A stretch of DNA of 64,000 bases. It comes from Idiomarina baltica OS145 (GTDB lineage: Bacteria; Pseudomonadota; Gammaproteobacteria; Enterobacterales; Alteromonadaceae). The position numbers were made by a program, and so were the translations under genes. Location: positions 374,291 to 438,290 of the forward strand of contig NZ_CH672404.1 of NCBI RefSeq assembly GCF_000152885.1, written 5' to 3'. This document shows, in pieces, positions 55,815-64,000 of the stretch (positions are counted from its first letter, which is position 1; every line of letters begins with the position of its first letter). The notes below the pieces were generated by a model that was not told where the DNA came from, did not search any database, and was given only the letters and a program-made list of their open reading frames with translations.

Positions 55815-57311
55815 ATGTCTAAAAAAGTGCCTCTGTATATCGACGGAGAGTTTCGCGCTTCAAAAGCTGAGTCTTGGATTCCGGTAACCAATCCAGCGAC
55901 CCAAGAAGTGATTGCTGAAGCTCCATGCGCGACTCAAGACGAGATGGAAGCTGCTGTTGCGAGTGCACGAGAAGCCTTTAAAACGTGGAAAGAAGTGCCT
56001 GTTTCTGAGCGTGCTCGTGTCATGATGCGCTATCAGGCATTGCTTAAAGAACACCAAGAAGAAATTGCAGAAATCTTAGCGCAAGAGACTGGAAAAACCT
56101 TTGAAGATGCCAAAGGTGATGTATGGCGCGGCATTGAAGTGGTTGAGCAAGCCGCGAACATTCCATCATTGATGATGGGTGAGACGGTCGAAAACGTAGC
56201 ACGCTCTATCGACTCTTACAGCTACATTCAGCCGCTCGGTATTTGTGCGGGTATCACGCCGTTTAACTTTCCCGCGATGATCCCATTATGGATGTTCCCG
56301 ATGGCTATTGCCTGCGGTAACACTTTCATCTTAAAGCCTTCAGAACAAGATCCATTGACGCCAACACGCTTAGTTGAGCTATTTGAGCAAGCGGGCGCGC
56401 CTAAAGGCGTACTGCAGGTGATTCACGGTGGTAAAGACCAAGTTGATTTCGTTTTAGACCATCCTGAAATTCATGCGTTATCATTTGTTGGGTCAGTACC
56501 TGTCGCCGAATACATTTATCGTCGTGGTACGGAGAACGGTAAACGCGTACAAGCGTTCGCGGGTGCTAAAAACCATTGTGTCATCATGCCTGATGCCAAT
56601 AAGCAGCAAGTCATTAACAACCTCGTCGGTGCTTCTGTCGGAGCGGCAGGCCAACGTTGTATGGCAATTTCAGTCGCAGTATTTGTCGGCGCGGCGAAAG
56701 AGTGGATCCCTGAAGTCGCTGAAGCGATTGCAAAAGTTCGTCCAGGCGCTTGGAACGATGAGAACGCAGCGTACGGACCTGTCATTAGTCCACAAGCTAA
56801 AGAGCGTATTGAACAAATGATCACCGACGGTGAAAATGAAGGTGCCAAGCTACTTGTCGATGGTCGTGGTTGCACCGTGGAAGGCTTGCCGGACGGCAAC
56901 TGGGTTGGCGCAACGGTATTCTCTGAAGTCACCGCTGATATGGATATCTATAAAAAGGAAGTCTTTGGTCCCGTGCTTAGTATGATGGAAGTCGAGGACC
57001 TAGACGATGCACTGACGTTGGTGAACAACAACCCGTACGGTAACGGCACGTCAATCTTCACTTCGAATGGTGCGGCAGCGCGCAAATACCAACACGAAGT
57101 CACTGTCGGTCAGGTCGGTATCAATATTCCTATCCCGGTGCCATTGCCATTCTTCTCGTTCACTGGCTGGAAACGTTCATTCTTTGGTGACTTGCATGCT
57201 TATGGTAAGCAAGCGATCCGCTTCTACACCGAAACCAAAACCGTGACTGCGCGTTGGTTTGAGAGTGATATTGAGGCGAGTGGACCTAATATGTCTATTC
57301 ACCTGAAGTAA
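55815..57311 (+). CDS. mmsA: CoA-acylating methylmalonate-semialdehyde dehydrogenase
   Basis: MmsA oxidises methylmalonate semialdehyde to propionyl-CoA at the end of valine degradation. The 498-residue aldehyde dehydrogenase has the MMSDH-type [20 protein letters not shown], catalytic cysteine in GQRCMAIS (about 281-288), [15 protein letters not shown] and the C-terminal [29 protein letters not shown] precedes the ATG. First gene of a five-gene, closely spaced plus-strand run. Confidence 0.96.
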   Translation: MSKKVPLYIDGEFRASKAESWIPVTNPATQEVIAEAPCATQDEMEAAVASAREAFKTWKEVPVSERARVMMRYQALLKEHQEEIAEILAQETGKTFEDAKGDVWRGIEVVEQAANIPSLMMGETVENVARSIDSYSYIQPLGICAGITPFNFPAMIPLWMFPMAIACGNTFILKPSEQDPLTPTRLVELFEQAGAPKGVLQVIHGGKDQVDFVLDHPEIHALSFVGSVPVAEYIYRRGTENGKRVQAFAGAKNHCVIMPDANKQQVINNLVGASVGAAGQRCMAISVAVFVGAAKEWIPEVAEAIAKVRPGAWNDENAAYGPVISPQAKERIEQMITDGENEGAKLLVDGRGCTVEGLPDGNWVGATVFSEVTADMDIYKKEVFGPVLSMMEVEDLDDALTLVNNNPYGNGTSIFTSNGAAARKYQHEVTVGQVGINIPIPVPLPFFSFTGWKRSFFGDLHAYGKQAIRFYTETKTVTARWFESDIEASGPNMSIHLK

Positions 57312-57334
57312 TTGATAAGTTAAAGGTAGTTAGC

Positions 57335-58492
57335 ATGAACTTTGAATTAACAGAAGACCAACAAGCCTTTGTCGATACTGCCAAAGCGTTTGCGGATAAA
57401 GAACTTGCACCTAACGCAGCGCGCTGGGATGAAGAAGCTCATTTCCCCATCGAGGTTTTCCGTAAGGCGGGTGAGATGGGCTTTATGGGAATGTATACCC
57501 CAGAAGAGGCGGGTGGTTTTGGCATGAGTCGTTTAGACTCAGCACTTATTTTCGAACAATTAGCGGGTGGTTGTACAGCCACCACCGCGATGATGACCAT
57601 TCATAATATGGTGACCTGGATGATTGGCTCATTCGGTCAACAAGACGTCATCGATGAATGGGTGCCAGAATTAGTGACGGGTGAAAAGCTCGGCTCTTAC
57701 TGTTTAACTGAGCCAGGCTCTGGTTCAGATGCCGCAAGTTTACGCACCAGCGCTAAAAAAGAAGGCGATGAGTACGTTCTCAACGGTTCTAAGATGTTTA
57801 TTTCAGGTGCCGGTTCAACGGATGTGATGGTGGTCATGGCACGCACTGGAGAGGCGGGCCCTAAAGGTATTTCTGCCTTTGTTGTACCAGCCGATGCAAA
57901 GGGCATCAGCTATGGCAAAAAAGAAGATAAAATGGGTTGGAACGCTCAACCTACCCGTCTGGTAACCTTTGAGGATGTGCGTATCCCAGCCAAGAACTTG
58001 TTGGGTGATGAAGGAGAAGGCTTCAAGTTCGCGATGATGGGACTGGATGGCGGTCGTATCAATATTGCGGTCTGTTCCGTAGGTACTGCGCAGGCAGCAT
58101 TAGAGACGGCGTCTGCGTATATGCACGAACGCAGTCAGTTTGGTAAACCGTTAGCAGCATTCCAAGCGCTTCAGTTTAAACTGGCGGACATGGCGACTGA
58201 GCTTGTTGCAGCACGTCAAATGGTTCGATTAGCTGCTTCGAAAGTGGATAACAATGATCCCGATAAGACAACCTATTGTGCGATGGCTAAACGCTTTGCC
58301 ACGGATATCGGTTTCCAAGTGTGTAATGAAGCACTACAAATCCATGGTGGTTACGGCTATATCAAAGAATATCCGCTTGAGCGCCATGTTCGTGATGTGC
58401 GCGTTCATCAAATTCTTGAGGGAACCAACGAAGTGATGCGACTGATCATTGCACGTCGCATTCTAGCTGATAGCGACCGCCAAATTTTGTAA
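57335..58492 (+). CDS. Acyl-CoA dehydrogenase, probable isobutyryl-CoA dehydrogenase
   Basis: A 385-residue acyl-CoA dehydrogenase in the valine cluster. Motifs: CLTEPGSGSDAASLRTSAKK (FAD and substrate contacts), MFISGAGSTDVMVVMARTG, and the C-terminal QIHGGYGYIKEYPLERHVRD and LEGTNEVMRLIIARRI. Short-chain enzymes of this type oxidise isobutyryl-CoA to methacrylyl-CoA, which fits the neighbours; substrate is inferred from context. Electrons go to ETF and the ETF-QO at 40861. Confidence 0.9.
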   Translation: MNFELTEDQQAFVDTAKAFADKELAPNAARWDEEAHFPIEVFRKAGEMGFMGMYTPEEAGGFGMSRLDSALIFEQLAGGCTATTAMMTIHNMVTWMIGSFGQQDVIDEWVPELVTGEKLGSYCLTEPGSGSDAASLRTSAKKEGDEYVLNGSKMFISGAGSTDVMVVMARTGEAGPKGISAFVVPADAKGISYGKKEDKMGWNAQPTRLVTFEDVRIPAKNLLGDEGEGFKFAMMGLDGGRINIAVCSVGTAQAALETASAYMHERSQFGKPLAAFQALQFKLADMATELVAARQMVRLAASKVDNNDPDKTTYCAMAKRFATDIGFQVCNEALQIHGGYGYIKEYPLERHVRDVRVHQILEGTNEVMRLIIARRILADSDRQIL

Positions 58493-58501
58493 GGAGTCGG
58501 C

Positions 58502-59638
58502 ATGCAAACTCCCGTAATTCTTGAAACAATCAACGCCGGTGACAAAGTCATCGGCGTTGCTACGCTAAACTCTGAAAAATCACTCAACGCGCTCAGCTTG
58601 GCAATGGCAGAAACACTGCTGCCCCAATTACAAGCCTGGGCTGATGATCCTCGGGTGGCTTGTGTTTGGCTGCAAGGCGCAGGTGAAAAAGCGTTTTGTG
58701 CCGGCGGCGACATCGTTGCTATGTACAAAGCGATGCAAGCACAGCCCGGCCAATTAGTTGAAGAAGTCGAGAACTTCTTCACTACGGAGTATCAATTAGA
58801 TTATGCCATTCAGACCTATCCAAAGCCGATCATCTGCTGGGGTGATGGTATTGTGATGGGCGGTGGTATGGGTCTAATGAATGGCGCCAGTCACCGCATC
58901 GTAACAGAACGCTCATTGCTGGCGATGCCGGAAGTTACCATCGGTTTATACCCCGATGTGGGGGCAACGTATTTCTTGAACCGGATGCCGGAAGGTTGTG
59001 GTGCATTCTTAGGGATGACTGGCGCGACTATGAATGCGTCTGACGCTCTTTTCCTTAATCTTGCTGATCAGTTCGTCGGTCACGAACATAAAGCTCAAGT
59101 CATCGAAGCACTACAGGCTATTGAATGGGGGGATACGGGCGCACTGAATCATCAAAAAGTAACCGATACACTCGAGCGTCTTGCTGAACAGGATGATACT
59201 GCGCTACCCAGTCCTCAGGTTGAACCCCATCTTGAGACCATACAACAATGTATGTCTGCAAGTAGTGTGACTGAAGCGACCCAACGAGTTTTGGCCGAGC
59301 AACAAGACGATAAGTGGTTCCAGAAGGCGCAAAAAAATCTAAGTCATGGTTGCCCAATCACGCCTCACTTAGTGTGGCAACAAACTCATCATGGTGCGGA
59401 TCTGTCATTAGCAGACTGCTTTAGATTCGAGCTTACATTATCGTGTAATTGCGCCGTGCGTGGTGATTTCGCCGAGGGTATTCGTGCATTACTCATCGAC
59501 AAAGACAAACAGCCGCAGTGGCAGTTTGCAAGCGTAGGCGATGTGACGGAAGAGGCCATCGACGGGTTTTTCGACCCACCGTGGGGCGAGCGTACACATC
59601 CATTAGCAGCGCTTGAGCAAGTGTTGATGAAAAAATAA
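58502..59638 (+). CDS. 3-hydroxyisobutyryl-CoA hydrolase
   Basis: A 378-residue member of the enoyl-CoA hydratase/isomerase superfamily, of the longer HIBYL-CoA hydrolase type (ordinary hydratases are about 260). GDGIVMGGGMGLMNGASHRI forms the oxyanion hole, and the hydrolase-specific AMPEVTIGLYPDVGATYFLNR follows. It frees 3-hydroxyisobutyrate for the dehydrogenase encoded next. AAGGAG stands before the ATG. The run has no separate ~260-residue hydratase for the preceding step. Confidence 0.92.
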   Translation: MQTPVILETINAGDKVIGVATLNSEKSLNALSLAMAETLLPQLQAWADDPRVACVWLQGAGEKAFCAGGDIVAMYKAMQAQPGQLVEEVENFFTTEYQLDYAIQTYPKPIICWGDGIVMGGGMGLMNGASHRIVTERSLLAMPEVTIGLYPDVGATYFLNRMPEGCGAFLGMTGATMNASDALFLNLADQFVGHEHKAQVIEALQAIEWGDTGALNHQKVTDTLERLAEQDDTALPSPQVEPHLETIQQCMSASSVTEATQRVLAEQQDDKWFQKAQKNLSHGCPITPHLVWQQTHHGADLSLADCFRFELTLSCNCAVRGDFAEGIRALLIDKDKQPQWQFASVGDVTEEAIDGFFDPPWGERTHPLAALEQVLMKK

Positions 59639-59667
59639 TAACTATCGACAACAAGAAGGAGTCGAAC

Positions 59668-60564
59668 ATGGCGAATGTCGCATTTATCGGATTAGGCAAC
59701 ATGGGTGGACCGATGGCCATGAACTTGGCTAAAGCAGGTCACAATGTAAATGCGTTTGATTTATCGAAAGACGCCCTAGCACAGGTTGAAGCTGCGGGCG
59801 CCCGAGCCTGTGCAAGCCCTCGCGAGGCGGTTGAAGGCGTGGAGTTTGTCGTCAGCATGTTACCGGCCGACCATCATGTCGAGTCGGTCTACTTAGGTGA
59901 TGAGGGACTTGTACACGTATTGACGGATAAGCAGTTGGTCATTGATTGCAGTACCATCTCTTCGGAAGCTGCGATCTATGTGGGTGAACAATTACAACAA
60001 GCGGGTATTGCCTTTATTGACGCACCGGTTTCAGGTGGTGTCGGTGGCGCCAAAGCGGGGACCTTAACGTTCATCTGCGGTGGCACTGAGGGCAATGTGG
60101 ATCGTGCACGCACCGTACTCAATGACATGGGCAAAAATGTGTTCCGCGCGGGTGATGTCGGTGCGGGTCAAATCGCCAAAATATGCAATAATATGCTGCT
60201 TTCAGTACTGATGGTAGGTACTTCTGAGGCATTGCAACTTGGTAAAGCCAATGGTCTTGATCCGAAAGTATTGAGTGAAATCATGTTGCAAAGTTCAGGT
60301 CGCAACTGGACATTAGAAGTCTATAATCCGTGCCCTGACGTGATGGAAGGTGTACCATCGAGTAATGATTATCAGGGTGGCTTTATGGTTGATCTGATGA
60401 GTAAAGACTTGGGTCTCGCCCAGCAAACCGCATTAAAGTCGGGCGCTGCTACGCCGATGGGCGCTTTAACCCGTAACCTCTATCATGGATGGTCGCAGCA
60501 GGGCCATGGTCGACAAGACTTCTCGAGTATTTTTAACTATTTGACACCGATCTCGAAAAAATAA
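59668..60564 (+). CDS. mmsB: 3-hydroxyisobutyrate dehydrogenase
   Basis: MmsB oxidises 3-hydroxyisobutyrate to methylmalonate semialdehyde with NAD+. The 298-residue beta-hydroxyacid dehydrogenase has the Rossmann motif IGLGNMGGPMAMNLAKAG at the N terminus, the substrate-binding DAPVSGGVGGAKAGTLTF and the catalytic lysine region GQIAKICNNMLL. AGAAGGAG precedes the ATG. Product is the substrate of MmsA. Confidence 0.96.
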   Translation: MANVAFIGLGNMGGPMAMNLAKAGHNVNAFDLSKDALAQVEAAGARACASPREAVEGVEFVVSMLPADHHVESVYLGDEGLVHVLTDKQLVIDCSTISSEAAIYVGEQLQQAGIAFIDAPVSGGVGGAKAGTLTFICGGTEGNVDRARTVLNDMGKNVFRAGDVGAGQIAKICNNMLLSVLMVGTSEALQLGKANGLDPKVLSEIMLQSSGRNWTLEVYNPCPDVMEGVPSSNDYQGGFMVDLMSKDLGLAQQTALKSGAATPMGALTRNLYHGWSQQGHGRQDFSSIFNYLTPISKK

Positions 60565-60575
60565 AGAGGCAGTTC

Positions 60576-61340
60576 ATGCAAGTAAAAGATAGCGTAATTG
60601 TAATCACAGGTGGCGCACAAGGCTTAGGCTTGGCGATGGCAGAAGATTTTGCCAAGCAAGGCGCACAACTGGCGTTAATTGATATTAACGGTGATGTATT
60701 AGGTGATGCACAAGAAGTCTGTGAAAAGTTGGGTGCTAAAAAAGTGATCGGCTATGAAGTCGATATTACCGATGAGGAATCAGTCGAGACGGTATTTGAG
60801 CAAATTCAACAAGAGTTTGGTGGCATTGATGTCTTAGTTAATAACGCCGGTCTATTGCGTGACGGGTTATTGATTAAGTTCAAAGATGGCGAAATCAAGC
60901 AGAAGATGCCACTGCAACAATTCCAGTCGGTGTTGGATGTTAACCTTACCGGTACCTTCCTGTGTGGTCGTGAAGCGGCAGCGCAAATGGTTAAAGCCGG
61001 CAAGAAAGGTGTCATCATTAATATCTCGAGCGTCGCACGTGCGGGTAATATCGGTCAAACTAACTATGCTGCCACCAAAGCCGGTGTTGTGGCAATGACG
61101 GTTACTTGGGCGCGTGAACTCGGTCGTTATGGTATTCGTTGCGGTGCTATCGCGCCAGGCTTTATTGAAACACCGATGACTGCCCAAATGAAGCCAGAAG
61201 CGGTAGAACGTGCTTTATCCATGGTACCTCTAAAACGTTGGGGTCAGCCGACTGAGATCGCTCATAGCGCGCGTTATATCATTGAAAACGACTTCTTCAG
61301 TGGTCGCGTCGTGGAGATTGACGGTGGTGTGCGTTTATAA
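60576..61340 (+). CDS. SDR family oxidoreductase
   Basis: A 254-residue classical short-chain dehydrogenase: TGGAQGLGLAMAEDFAK (nucleotide binding, about 11-27), NNAGLLRDG, catalytic Ser in NISSVARAG and YAATK, and the FIETPMTAQM loop. It resembles 3-oxoacyl-ACP reductase FabG and 3-hydroxyacyl-CoA dehydrogenases. Eleven bases after mmsB and the last gene of the valine run; similar SDR genes occur in such clusters in related bacteria, but its reaction is unknown. Confidence 0.85.
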   Translation: MQVKDSVIVITGGAQGLGLAMAEDFAKQGAQLALIDINGDVLGDAQEVCEKLGAKKVIGYEVDITDEESVETVFEQIQQEFGGIDVLVNNAGLLRDGLLIKFKDGEIKQKMPLQQFQSVLDVNLTGTFLCGREAAAQMVKAGKKGVIINISSVARAGNIGQTNYAATKAGVVAMTVTWARELGRYGIRCGAIAPGFIETPMTAQMKPEAVERALSMVPLKRWGQPTEIAHSARYIIENDFFSGRVVEIDGGVRL

Positions 61341-61377
61341 TTAAACGCTAAACCGAACCCCATGTGGCTCATAGCTT

Positions 61378-61424
61378 AGCGTCTCTGTTATAGTATTCGT
61401 TGCTCGAGTGCTAACAGAGACGCT
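61378..61424 (+). promoter_or_regulatory. Long stem-loop before the 150-residue gene, covering its ribosome site
   Basis: AGCGTCTCTGTTA and TAACAGAGACGCT are perfect 13-bp arms with a 21-base loop. The 3' arm contains the only purine-rich (AGAGA) site before the ATG at 61430, so the folded RNA would hide it. TATAGT (61389-61394), a possible -10, overlaps the loop edge, so the element could instead be an operator on DNA. Confidence 0.6.
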
Positions 61425-61429
61425 TAACT

Positions 61430-61882
61430 ATGAAAATGACGTATCCCTTACTGTTTAAAACCATTCCGATCTGTGCGATTTGGCTCGCACTGTGCATTTT
61501 AGCGTTAGCCTATTTAGAGTGGCCAAACGATTTATTGTCGCAAATACTCACATCTATCGTTGCGCTCGCGAGCGTTGTTTTCGCGTTTAAGCTATCCGGC
61601 GAAATCTTCTTTAAACAAATTAATTTGAAGCAATCAGAGCTCAGTTACACGCAGGCATGGTCTCAACCTCGTACGAAACGCTGGGCTGATGTTACTGAGG
61701 TCGACTACTCACCTCTATGGCACTCATTTAAGCTGAAGTTCGATAACGGCGAGCAGTTAAATGTCAGCGTAATTTTGACCCACCTTACTGAATTTTTGGG
61801 CTTAATGGCACACGAACTGCCCCGCGATAAGTATATCGATGCGGTGAATAAGTTCAGTGGCGCGATGGGCGGGGATAAATGA
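61430..61882 (+). CDS. Small membrane protein of unknown function
   Basis: A 150-residue protein I do not recognise. Two hydrophobic helices (about 5-26 and 34-53) are followed by a hydrophilic region of about 90 residues (SELSYTQAWSQPRTKRW, then WHSFKLKFDNGEQLNVSV), which has the alternating pattern of a small beta domain such as a PH-like fold. It lies 2 bp before gcvA and is probably cotranscribed with it. The ATG has a hairpin in front of it. Confidence 0.7.
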   Translation: MKMTYPLLFKTIPICAIWLALCILALAYLEWPNDLLSQILTSIVALASVVFAFKLSGEIFFKQINLKQSELSYTQAWSQPRTKRWADVTEVDYSPLWHSFKLKFDNGEQLNVSVILTHLTEFLGLMAHELPRDKYIDAVNKFSGAMGGDK

Positions 61883-61883
61883 C

Positions 61884-62792
61884 ATGCGAAAATTGCCGCC
61901 GCTGAACGCGCTTAAATCTTTCGAAGCTGCAGCACGCCATTTGAGCTTTACCAAAGCGGCAGAAGAACTATTCGTTACCCAAGCCGCGGTGAGTCATCAA
62001 GTCAAAGCGCTGGAAGAATTTTTGCAAATTAAGTTGTTTATTCGGCGTAATCGGACACTATTACTGACCGAAGAAGGCCAGGCGTATTATCTGCAGTTAA
62101 GAGATATTTTTGCGCAACTAATACAGGCGACTGACAAGTTAAGACTGGTCTCTGAAAAGGGGGCCTTGACCGTCTCAGTGCCACCGAGCTTTGCTATTTT
62201 GTGGTTCGTGCCCCGCTTGAGCAGTTTTCGGGAGGCGCACCCGGATATGGATATTCGTATTAAGGCCGTGGATGAAATTACCGGCTCACTCACCGACGAC
62301 GTCGATGTCGCCATTTATTATGGTGATGGGCGCTGGCCAGGGGTAAAGAGTTACCGTTTGCACAAAGAGTATTTGTGGCCAGTGTGTTCACCTATTTTGG
62401 CTGAACGCATGAACGTCCAGACCCCGGCCGATTTGCTAAAGCATACGCTGTTGCATGATGAAACACGGAATGCCTGGAACGACTGGTTTGAAATGGTGGG
62501 CGAAAGAAAACCGATAAAAGATGGTGGGCCTGTATTTAGTCACTCAAGCCTCGCATTACAGGCAGCGGTGCATGGGCAGGGCATTGCCTTGGCGAATCAC
62601 GTTTTGGCTAAACCAGAAATTGATAGCGGGCACTTGATACGTATTTTTCCTCAGGCGCTGCGCCGTAATAAGGCATTTTATCTTGTCTGCCGTGACAATC
62701 AGTCAGAAATCGGTAAGATCGCCACCTTTCGCAACTGGATCATGCAATTGGTGCACGAAGAAGAACGCGCCTTCGAGTTGAAATCAGAATGA
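61884..62792 (+). CDS. gcvA: LysR family regulator, GcvA type
   Basis: A 302-residue LysR-type regulator that resembles GcvA, the activator/repressor of the glycine-cleavage operon. Helix-turn-helix at about 20-45 (SFTKAAEELFVTQAAVSHQV), then RRNRTLLLTEEGQAYY and VSVPPSFAILWFVPRLSSFR. The start at 61884 gives the family N terminus; the ATG at 61857 is inside the previous gene. GcvA followed by a DUF423 gene and rlmM is the Escherichia coli order. The target gcv operon and a gcvB small RNA are not here. Confidence 0.88.
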   Translation: MRKLPPLNALKSFEAAARHLSFTKAAEELFVTQAAVSHQVKALEEFLQIKLFIRRNRTLLLTEEGQAYYLQLRDIFAQLIQATDKLRLVSEKGALTVSVPPSFAILWFVPRLSSFREAHPDMDIRIKAVDEITGSLTDDVDVAIYYGDGRWPGVKSYRLHKEYLWPVCSPILAERMNVQTPADLLKHTLLHDETRNAWNDWFEMVGERKPIKDGGPVFSHSSLALQAAVHGQGIALANHVLAKPEIDSGHLIRIFPQALRRNKAFYLVCRDNQSEIGKIATFRNWIMQLVHEEERAFELKSE

Positions 62793-63415
62793 AGCATCTA
62801 AAGGGAACGACCTATCAAGTCGTAGGTGAAAGCAACGCGCAACGTATCGTCTTTTTTCATGGCTCGGGGGGTGGCCCAGATACCCCTTTTATGGAGTTTT
62901 TTACCGACCAGTGGCAAGCACTCGGTTTTGAGATCGTACGCCCGGACTTTCCGTACTGGCAAAAAGTCCGAGCAACTGGAGTTAAGCGTCCGCCGGATAG
63001 GATGGAACGTCTAGTAGAGCAAATGCAGATGTGGTTATCTGCGTTGCAGCAAGACGGTAAACCTACTTGGTTTGCAGGGAAGTCACTGGGAAGTCGAGTC
63101 ATGTTGCGACTGGCGGATGAATTTGAAGCGCAGGGTCAAATCGCGCTGGGATTTCCATTTAATCCACCGTCTAAACCCGAGCGCTCTCGCTTAGACGAGT
63201 TAGGGTATGCACGTAGTCCCGGATTAATTATCGAGGGGACGCGCGATCCATTTGCAAAACAGGTTCGCAATAGCGCGTTAATATTGCCGTCACATTGGCA
63301 GATTCAATGGCTTGAGGGCGGTGATCATGGGTTTGAACCGACTGCCGCTAAACGTCATTTACGTGAGCGCTTATGGCTTCAGGCGAGCCGACTTACTGAG
63401 GAGTTTTTAAAATGA
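62789..63415 (+). CDS. Alpha/beta hydrolase, KANL3/Tex30-like
   Basis: A 208-residue alpha/beta-hydrolase-fold protein. The oxyanion HGSGGGPDTPF (about 24-34), the nucleophile elbow GKSLGSRVML (Ser about 95) and the C-terminal acid and histidine (EGTRDPF, GGDHGFEP) are complete, so it is likely catalytic. Substrate unknown. ATGA overlap with gcvA and again with the DUF423 gene indicates coupled translation. It is inserted into the gcvA-DUF423-rlmM order known in Escherichia coli. Confidence 0.85.
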   Translation: MKHLKGTTYQVVGESNAQRIVFFHGSGGGPDTPFMEFFTDQWQALGFEIVRPDFPYWQKVRATGVKRPPDRMERLVEQMQMWLSALQQDGKPTWFAGKSLGSRVMLRLADEFEAQGQIALGFPFNPPSKPERSRLDELGYARSPGLIIEGTRDPFAKQVRNSALILPSHWQIQWLEGGDHGFEPTAAKRHLRERLWLQASRLTEEFLK

Positions 63416-63783
63416 TGAGTCAGTTATTGATAATTATTGCAGCACTATATGGTGCGGTAGCGGTTGCACTCGGGGCATTCGCGGCACATGGGTTAAAGAG
63501 TCGATTGAGTGAACAGTTACTGACGGTATTTCAGACCGGTGTGACCTATCAGTTCTATCATACACTCGCGTTATTGCTGGCGGGATTATGGCTTCGGTTT
63601 GCCCCCTCACCATGGGTCGCTGCCGCGGGCATCTTCTGGGCGTTAGGTGTGGTATTATTTTCAGGTAGTTTATATGCGCTGGCGCTGACCAGCATCAAAT
63701 GGTTTGGTCCGATAACACCGCTCGGTGGTTTGTTATTTATTTTGGGTTGGATTTGCTTATTAGTTGGAGCAGTTAAAGCATGA
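63412..63783 (+). CDS. DUF423 family membrane protein
   Basis: A 123-residue protein with four hydrophobic helices, of the DUF423 (YgdD) family. AVALGAFAAHGLKSRLSEQLL near the N terminus and FQTGVTYQFYHTLALLLAG are family-typical, as is FGPITPLGGLLFILGW. Function unknown. Overlaps both neighbours as ATGA. Confidence 0.9.
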   Translation: MMSQLLIIIAALYGAVAVALGAFAAHGLKSRLSEQLLTVFQTGVTYQFYHTLALLLAGLWLRFAPSPWVAAAGIFWALGVVLFSGSLYALALTSIKWFGPITPLGGLLFILGWICLLVGAVKA

Positions 63784-64000
63784 ATGGATTGGTATTGCTG
63801 TGTCGTGCAGGTTTTGAAGGGGATTGTGCGGCAGAGATCCAAGAAAAAGCAGCCGCACTCGGTGTATATGGGTATTGCCAAACACAGGCCGATCAAGCCT
63901 ATGTGGTTTATCATTGCCAAGCAGAAGAAGCGGATCATTTAGCCAAAAAATTACCATTAAAAGAACTCATCTTCACCCGCACGTTTTTTGTTCTTTTAGC
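63780..64000 (+). CDS. rlmM: 23S rRNA 2'-O-ribose methyltransferase RlmM (3' end cut)
   Basis: The first 73 codons of a frame open to the window edge. MNGLVLLCRAGFEGDCAAEI, later VVYHCQ and the LPLKELIFTRTFFVLL segment match the N terminus of RlmM (YgdE), which methylates C2498 of 23S rRNA. The start overlaps the DUF423 stop as ATGA, and the order gcvA-DUF423-rlmM supports the call. The SAM-binding domain lies outside the window. Confidence 0.88.
   Translation, partial: MNGLVLLCRAGFEGDCAAEIQEKAAALGVYGYCQTQADQAYVVYHCQAEEADHLAKKLPLKELIFTRTFFVLL

Noticed and set aside
61340-61883. gcvB small RNA upstream of gcvA
   Set aside because: The upstream region codes for the 150-residue membrane protein on the same strand and shows no divergent RNA-like element; the hairpin at 61378 belongs to that gene's leader.

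Overview
The window is ordinary chromosomal DNA from a gammaproteobacterium. Gene content and order (hemA-prfA-prmC-sirB-kdsA, smpB/ratA-rnfH, smrB/prmB-aroC, proS-trmO-rcsF, gcvA-DUF423-rlmM) match the Alteromonadales, and the strong amino-acid catabolism (leucine and valine clusters, PsrA/FadE, LiuR) suggests a member of the Idiomarinaceae. That placement is inferred from gene content and protein character, not from a search. Coding density is very high. I saw no rRNA, tRNA, CRISPR array, insertion sequence or prophage, and no gap over 300 bases lacks a gene. The longest gaps are about 220 bp (38977-39196), 163 bp (40698-40860) and 149 bp (583-731).

Layout: 1-582 is lolB (minus strand, cut by the window edge). 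732-11171 is the hemA-prfA-prmC run, with a DUF3369 response regulator and a DUF819 membrane protein added to the classical sirB2-sirB1-kdsA order, followed by K+ (TrkH) and ZIP metal transporters. 11198-15307 holds a periplasmic metallo-beta-lactamase-fold hydrolase, a PsrA-type TetR regulator with its own likely operator, and fadE. 15330-19169 has an S41 lipoprotein protease, nagZ, and the divergent queuosine genes queC/queE. 19258-27856 is a compact Tad/Flp (type IVc) pilus locus of 13 genes with no TadZ or TadV and several unrecognised members. 27853-36437 holds translation-quality and RNA genes (smpB, ratA, rnfH, sixA, smrB, prmB), aroC, epmC, a tiny entericidin-like lipoprotein, a NAD-kinase-like protein, a ferredoxin, and purine uptake/salvage. 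36478-40697 has proS, trmO, an RcsF-like lipoprotein and an H-NS protein, with a divergent DUF4097-like beta-repeat protein inserted behind a near-ideal sigma-54 promoter.

40861-54878 is the leucine/isovalerate degradation locus. liuR-liuA-liuB-liuC-liuD-liuE-aacS, a membrane GGDEF-EAL protein and ETF-ubiquinone oxidoreductase form one tightly spaced minus-strand run ending at a strong terminator. Thiolase is divergent, and a perfect 16-bp LiuR-type palindrome lies between. Together these convert isovaleryl-CoA to acetyl-CoA and acetoacetate, activate and cleave the acetoacetate, and pass dehydrogenase electrons to quinone. 55815-61340 is a valine (isobutyryl-CoA) degradation operon. 61430-64000 is the gcvA-hydrolase-DUF423-rlmM chain; rlmM is cut by the window edge.

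Most genes are well-known families. The parts most worth a second look are the sigma-54-driven DUF4097 gene beside RcsF, the c-di-GMP enzyme embedded in the leucine operon, the reduced Tad locus with three different prepilin-like proteins, and two promoter-proximal operator or hairpin structures.
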